Positions 58,406 to 64,000 of a DNA stretch of 64,000 nucleotides are shown one piece after another (the first letter of the stretch is position 1; each line of letters starts with the position of its first letter). The notes beneath the pieces are model-generated. The model searched no databases and was not told the DNA's origin. It saw nothing but the letters and a program-made list of their open reading frames with translations. The DNA comes from Apus apus (lineage: Eukaryota; Chordata; Aves; Apodiformes; Apodidae), in the NCBI RefSeq assembly GCF_020740795.1, contig NC_067283.1, forward strand, positions 43,575,659 to 43,639,658, given 5' to 3'. Made by a program: the position numbers and the translations under genes.

Positions 58406-61400
58406 GGGGGTAAGCAAAGCTCTTGCTGTGAGAAGAGGATTGATTTATCTTAGAGGGTTGTAGTAGGAAAAGGAAATGAACCTTTTTCAGTCACCTGAAA
58501 GAGTGGTCTGTGAGAAGTGCAGGTGTTGCTCTTGTGTGTTACTGTCCTGGACTCTACCACATGAACTGTTGTAGATGGAAACCTTAATGGTTTGGTGTTT
58601 GCTGCTTTGCAGGGCATCTGTCCACATCCCATCCTCACTTTTCACACTCTGCCCATGTCTGCTAACCATGAGCAGAAGAAAACCTTCTCTGTAGTAGATG
58701 GCACAATAGTGTGGTGCCTCTGCATTAGGAGCGACTGAGGATGTCATAAGGGAGTGCCTAAGCTTTCCTCTTTTGCAAACAGGAAAACGTGTATAAATTT
58801 CCAACAATTTACAGTCCAACCCCTTTCCCTCCTGCCCAGCGTAAAAAGCCTTTGGACCAAAGCTCTGTACACTGCGCTCTGCCAGCCTGAGAAAGAAACC
58901 TCTTGCAAAAGTGGCTAGAGGATTGGGTGTTTTTTTCTGGCTGCTAATGGCAGTGTGCAGTCGGCAGAGAGGGCTAGATCTGTTCTTCTTCAGCTTCTTA
59001 TTCTGGTTGTCCTGTAGTGGAAGCACTCTTTTCAGCTCCGTTTTTCTTTCCTCCACTTTAGTTCATTTTCATGCCACATTTCTTGCTCCATTGAATGCAA
59101 CGGTGTGTGTTCTTTCTGAGGAAGAAGTGTATTCTCTGCTCTGGGTGCTGTCTGTGTGCTTCTGGTGGTATGAAGCTGTCCATCCTCTTGCTGGATTTGA
59201 GCTTGCATTCAAGCTGGGAGGGGAGGCATCATTTGTGTGTACAGGTGGAAATGTTTTTACTGGACTTTTTTTGTGCTCAATTAGATGTCATCTCTCTTGT
59301 ATCCTTGAGACTCTAAAAGGGAGATGGGGTTGGATTTTCCTGATGCACTGATTTTATAGCATAATTAATTTTTACTGGATTACCTCCAATGGTCCTACGG
59401 CATTGCAGCTGGCACTACAATTCTCACATCTATTTCCGGTGTTTTAACTGATTTTATTTACTTCATGCAGTACAATGAGGTCTAAGGCTCATGACTGGAA
59501 GTTCTTAGTGCTTTACCAGTAAACACATCAGAAAGATAACCTCCCAGTCAGGTCTTTTTTTTCCTCTGGAGTAGTCATTAAAGGTTGCACATTCTTCTGC
59601 TGTACGTCCTTTGTGAAAGTGTGTCGTCTTTTTTAGTTCTCTGTTCCCTTTCTACTTGTTCCTTTTCTTCCTTTCCTTTATTTCAGTCCTATGTCTTCAA
59701 TATTCTTTTGGTTTGCTTTATATTTGAAAAGAGACATGCCACAGTTTAAGTATATTTGGTTATTTGGACTTAGCTTGAAAGTTTTCTTAAGAAATGCTTT
59801 GTACGCAAAGGGCTCAGTAATTCACCCCTTCAGCTCTTAAAGCATTTTTCACCAACAGCTGAAAAGTTTCACTAACTTTTCCTGTCCTGTCTGCAGCTTT
59901 CGTTGCCGTTAGCCTGTCTTGTGCACCGAAGCTTGCTTTGTCATACCTACAAGAGGCTGTGCTGCACAGTTCTTTCATCTGAAGCAACTGACATTTCCCT
60001 TTCCCTTTGTAAAATATTTTGCCTTTCCTTTCAAAACACCCATGCAAGTGTCCTTCTCTCTCCTGACCTTTGTCTCTGTCTTGTAAAGCTGAAACAGTGT
60101 TATAGGTAATTGACAGCTGAACTCCTGCAAGGTTGGATCCAGAAGGCTCTTCTTCAGCTGCTAGGTGTTCTGAAGACCATGCATGTGTAGAAAGGGGCCA
60201 AGGGGCATTTTGATGTGAAGCAAGGATTGCTTGGTTCTTGTGTGGAGATGGCATGTATGGAGATGGGGATTAAAGGCGAGAGGAATAAGAGCTTCTTTGA
60301 TAACAGAAGGGGGTTTTTGTAGTTGTGAAAAATGTTTTTGTACCATCCAGTTCACTTGGCAAAGTGCAATTGAGAAAATGTAATTCTCAATAAAAACAGT
60401 TTCATTTTTTTGGTTGCAAAGGTTTCTTTGTATATTATGTTAATTTTCTTTCCATCTTTTTACTGGTTTACCTTAACAACTTGATTTTCACTCCTGAGAG
60501 ACAGTGTGTGTGATACAATATCCGTTTAAAATTGTCATCATGTAATTAGCAGAGAAAGTTGTCTCTGAAGTCTGATCTGCCTGCTGTTTTATGGCTCAAG
60601 GAGCAAAGAGGAGCTGAGTTGTGGAATTTGTGTCCTTGATTGCAAGTCCTTGTGTAAATTTGGCGTAGGCTGCTTCTGATTCAGAAAACCATCTCTTTAT
60701 TCAGCTTAGAGCTGTGTAGATTGTAGGACCATGCTTGCATGAAGCCGGGGAATTATTATGAGTTTCCTAATTGTGCTCTATGTGCACCTTGTATGAAGTG
60801 GGCCCACACATAGATCTTTCTTATGCATCTAGTTGTGCTCTCTGGTGCAGTAATCAGTAGACCATATAGTTTTTAAACAATTTGTTATGGAGTCATGGGG
60901 CTAGCGCTGAAAAATAAGCCTTACTCTCCCTTTTCAGAGCTCCCTGTCTTCAAAACCAGTGTCTGAGGTGTTGCTACTACATTCTGCTCAAAACCACGCT
61001 GTGGGTTTATCAGTGCTTTTGGAAGTAAGTTGTCACTTACCATGGTTTTGGGTCCACTTTTGCATACTGTTCTCTGAATAACACTTGTTCTTGCCAGTTA
61101 GTTTCCCTTCAATGGTAAACCAGTGTGATTGTGTTTAGACCCTGATTTCTTTAAGCTCAGAAACCCATGTGTAGTTTTAAGCTGTATGTGAATTTCAGAT
61201 CACTGGTGACCAATGAAACATCTGTGCAAAATAGCTTGGTGACTGCAAATGCCTTCAAGGAATCTGAACCATCTGGCTCTGTCCCTTCTTTTGTCCCAGA
61301 AAAAGCCCTCCTTAGTTTGGGTGTAGGGGCTGCTCTCCCTCTTCTGAAGAGGAATGCTTTGTGTCATCAATATTTTCCAGGATGCGATGGGGTTTTGCAT

Positions 61401-63973
61401 TTGCTTCTGGCAATAGGGCAGTCAAATGTAGTTACAGGATGACCTCAGTCCATTGCATCGGGCAGTCACTGATGGGCCTTTAATGCACTGGAAATGAGTT
61501 AGCCGAATTGCTCTGTGTCTTAGTTTGCTGTTGTTTTTCCCTCTCACAGCTGGCCACCTGTAATGTAAATTGAGTGGGATGTTGACAGTTTGTGAATTGC
61601 AATCCCATAGCCCTGGCAAGATTAGTTTCCAGTGTTGGCTCCCCAGGCAGATGAGCCTTTCACCCACACCTGTGTGGACAAAAAGCCCTCTCCAGTAAGG
61701 TGTGTGACACCCGTTTATTTATTTTTTTTTAAATTATTATTATTTTATTTTCACTGACTCCCCATATCATAAGCTCACTTGTGTGAGCCAAACCAGACTC
61801 AGGCTTTTCCTCCTGTAGTGAATTTCAGTTTTGTTGTGAGCCATCCATGTTTTCCCACTCATCTTTCACAGTGGATGGCAGGAGTGAAGGGAGGGGAGGA
61901 AGGGTGGAAAATGAAAACGTGCACAAAGATTAATTTGCTGTGTAATTTCCTGTTTCAGAAGGAGGGAGAGGCACATGTGGGAAGATAGGTTAGGAGACCT
62001 TTCAGCACGTGGATTAAATACTGTCCTTTTTAGCAGAGACTCAGGTGTCAGGCTGAGGCAGTCACTTATCTGCACTAAAACCATATGACCAGACTAATTT
62101 TGAGGAGACATGAGGTGGTTTCCTGTGTGTGTGTGTTTTTACTGCCTCTAGATAAGTTAAAGCCCTTAGTGCTTATCATTTTTTAATGATTTGTTCTTAC
62201 TCTTACTCCTTGTTTCTGGTTGTTTGCTCTTTACAGCACAGAGGTCACAAAATCAAGTTAGTATTGAGAAAGTTCTCTAGTCCTTGCTTAATTTATATGC
62301 ATGTCTTTATCCTTGTGGAACACAGGGCTATTAGGTACATGGTTGTCTTTAATTGTTGAATATATTCAAGCAAATTAGAGAAGAGTGTTTTTATCTTAGT
62401 GTAAATTTTAGTTTTTATTTGAATGTATTCCATCACCTTGATAATAAAGAGATGGGGGTTATTTGGTTATTTTGTGTAACCTTAGTCATTTTCTAGTCGG
62501 TCCTCAGCCTTTGACACTTTCTCCTTTCAGATACTTGCTGCATTAATACAGGTGCAGTTTTCAGTCTTCATAGTTGCAAGGGGAACTTTTAGTGGGCTGT
62601 AACTTTAATCCCTTTGCCTGGGAATGTTTGGCAGACTGTTCCTGTCACCCTCCAGGACAGATTATAAATACATTGTTGTGCCATGGATAAGGTGGAGCTG
62701 GATGAGCTGAGGCAGTAAGGTTCTGCCTGGGATAACATATGTTCTCCATCTCTGACCCCTCCAGACTTGTGATTGGTCTCATTGCCTGTGGCTGATATAT
62801 ATTTTAGTCTTTTCTTTCCTCCAAGGCCACAAAAACCTTCCTCTTTCAGGAGAATAAGTATGAGAGCTCATATGTCTTTCCTTGGCTTATCTTGGGAATT
62901 CTTTGCAAATGAGAGGGTTCATACTTGCTCCAAACCTCCCTGTGCTAGGGTACTGCTGCAGGGCTTCCATAATGGCGAGATGGCTTCTGTGGGGGATGCC
63001 TGCATTAGCAGTAATGCTTGCAGAAGTCTAGATGTGGAGAAGTATATCTTGATGGAGGCTGCTGCCTGCAATGCCCTTGATGTCTTGAAATACAGTATAA
63101 AGTAGCTGAAAAACCACTCTCTTCTTGCAAAATATCTCTCTTTGCAAATATCTGCAGATGGATCCAGAGCAGTACATAATGAATGGGGGCAGATGTTTTT
63201 TAAGTGGAGCTGTTTTAAACAGCAGTTGGTTTATCAGGCTGATGTTGCTCTTCTCTCAGTAACAGTCAGGTTACACTTCAGTTATTTGAAGAGATTCTCA
63301 TTGCCAAGTCCTTGACTCAGCATTTGACTCAACAGAGGCAGCAGATCTTGCCAGTGGGAAGGAACAGAAATGAGCTGCTGCAAGCAGGGTTGGGTAAGGA
63401 ATCACCCGCCATCAAAGAGCTACCAACATGTAGCAAATATGTCAGAATGTTTGTAGATGTTTCTCTCCAACAGATACTTATTTTTCTCTGAAATTTTCAC
63501 CTTCTAGGGTGTATTATATGTCATATCAGCTGTTTATGGGGGAGGTTTTAATCCCCACAGAGACGGGGTGAGAAGGAGTGTCAAAGGGAAACGATGCATT
63601 GACTTGTTAGTGGGATTTATGGGGCAAAAATTAACCACCTTATTTTGTATTACTATTAAAATAAATATAACAGCAAGACTTACACCCAAAAAAGCCCTCC
63701 AATCAGGGTTGAACCTCTTCCTCTTGCTACTGTGCCCTTGATAAATATGCCTGGATTCAATAGTCCTTCCATGAATTTTCAAGCTGCCAAGGGCATGGAG
63801 AGGTTCTTCTTAGCTATTGAACTGTAAATTGTTGCATATGACACCTGGAGGAGCTGGAATGGTTTTGTACAAGTAACTCAGTGTATTCATCACACTTTTC
63901 CTGTTGTGTGCAGTGGTTCATGTTGAAGCTGAGAAAGATGATTCATATTGCTTTCTTCTCTTCCCCCTGTCAG
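58406..63973 (+). other. inferred intron 1, last part
   Basis: No exon was recognised. It contains a short (GT)n run at 62124-62137 and T-rich sequence at 61716-61750. The 189-codon minus frame at 58487-59056 and the 146-codon frames at 58911-59351 (plus) and 59814-60254 (minus) have no recognisable domain. Confidence 0.5.
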
Positions 63974-64000
63974 CAGCAGCAGTAGCCCTCAGAGCAACAT
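63974..64000 (+). other. candidate next exon, cut by the window edge
   Basis: The 27 bases follow a good acceptor: a pyrimidine tract (TTTCTTCTCTTCCCCCTGTCAG) ending at 63973, with a tandem CAGCAGCAG that allows alternative NAG acceptors three bases apart. In the frame with one base carried over, it reads Ser-Ser-Ser-Ser-Pro-Gln-Ser-Asn. A second frame is also open. The third, CAG CAG CAG TAG, is closed. The phase that reads Ser-rich fits a phase-2 upstream exon, which is what the Arg-rich frame of exon 1 would give. Too short to identify a protein; a chance acceptor is quite possible. Confidence 0.3.

Noticed and set aside
58487..59056. 189-codon minus-strand open frame in the inferred intron
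   Set aside because: No domain recognised. Antisense to the inferred gene without promoter features.
1..64000. CRISPR arrays, bacterial operons, plasmid or phage modules
   Set aside because: No regularly spaced direct repeats or prokaryotic gene organisation. Repeats and promoter type are those of a vertebrate nuclear genome.

Overview
The window looks like nuclear DNA from a bird. The evidence is three clear 3' fragments of CR1 LINEs with the CR1 terminal octamer (ATTCTGTG type), a further older CR1 piece, an LTR matching the ERVL-type LTR family common in avian genomes, a low density of interspersed repeats, and a vertebrate-style CpG-island promoter followed by a long intron. The species cannot be named from this. 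No bacterial-type operons, tRNA or rRNA genes or CRISPR arrays were seen. Family assignments are from memory of consensus sequences, not from a search.

Layout. Positions 1 to about 47.4 kb are non-coding and look intergenic, or could be a very long intron of an unseen gene. I found no protein-coding exon that I recognise. This part holds old repeat remnants (MIR-like at 3.5 and 11.1 kb, amniote-type repeats at 2.85 and 28.2 kb, an old CR1 piece at 26.95 kb), a possible LTR remnant at 20.2-21.3 kb, a 259 bp (TTCCC)n array at 11.83 kb, a compound GGAGAA/GGAGA array at 27.87 kb, and a small GC/CpG-rich block with a strong G-quadruplex motif at 40.0-40.3 kb. A cluster of three CR1 elements lies at 41.28-45.56 kb. 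Several AT-rich, homeodomain-site-rich stretches have the look of conserved regulatory DNA, which cannot be tested from one sequence.

At 47.7-48.65 kb there is a strong CpG island. It contains a near-consensus ZNF143/Staf site, an NRF1 site 20 bases downstream, many Sp1 boxes and a good splice donor (CAG|GTGAGG) at 48258/48259. I read this as the promoter and first exon of a plus-strand, probably broadly expressed gene. From 48259 to the right edge the sequence is best read as its first intron. The intron carries a GC-rich minisatellite directly after the donor, a (GGT)n tract, an antisense solo LTR of ERVL type at 54.17-54.93 kb and one old repeat at 58.3 kb. The last 27 bases follow a good polypyrimidine-AG acceptor and may be the start of the next exon. 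The gene was not identified.
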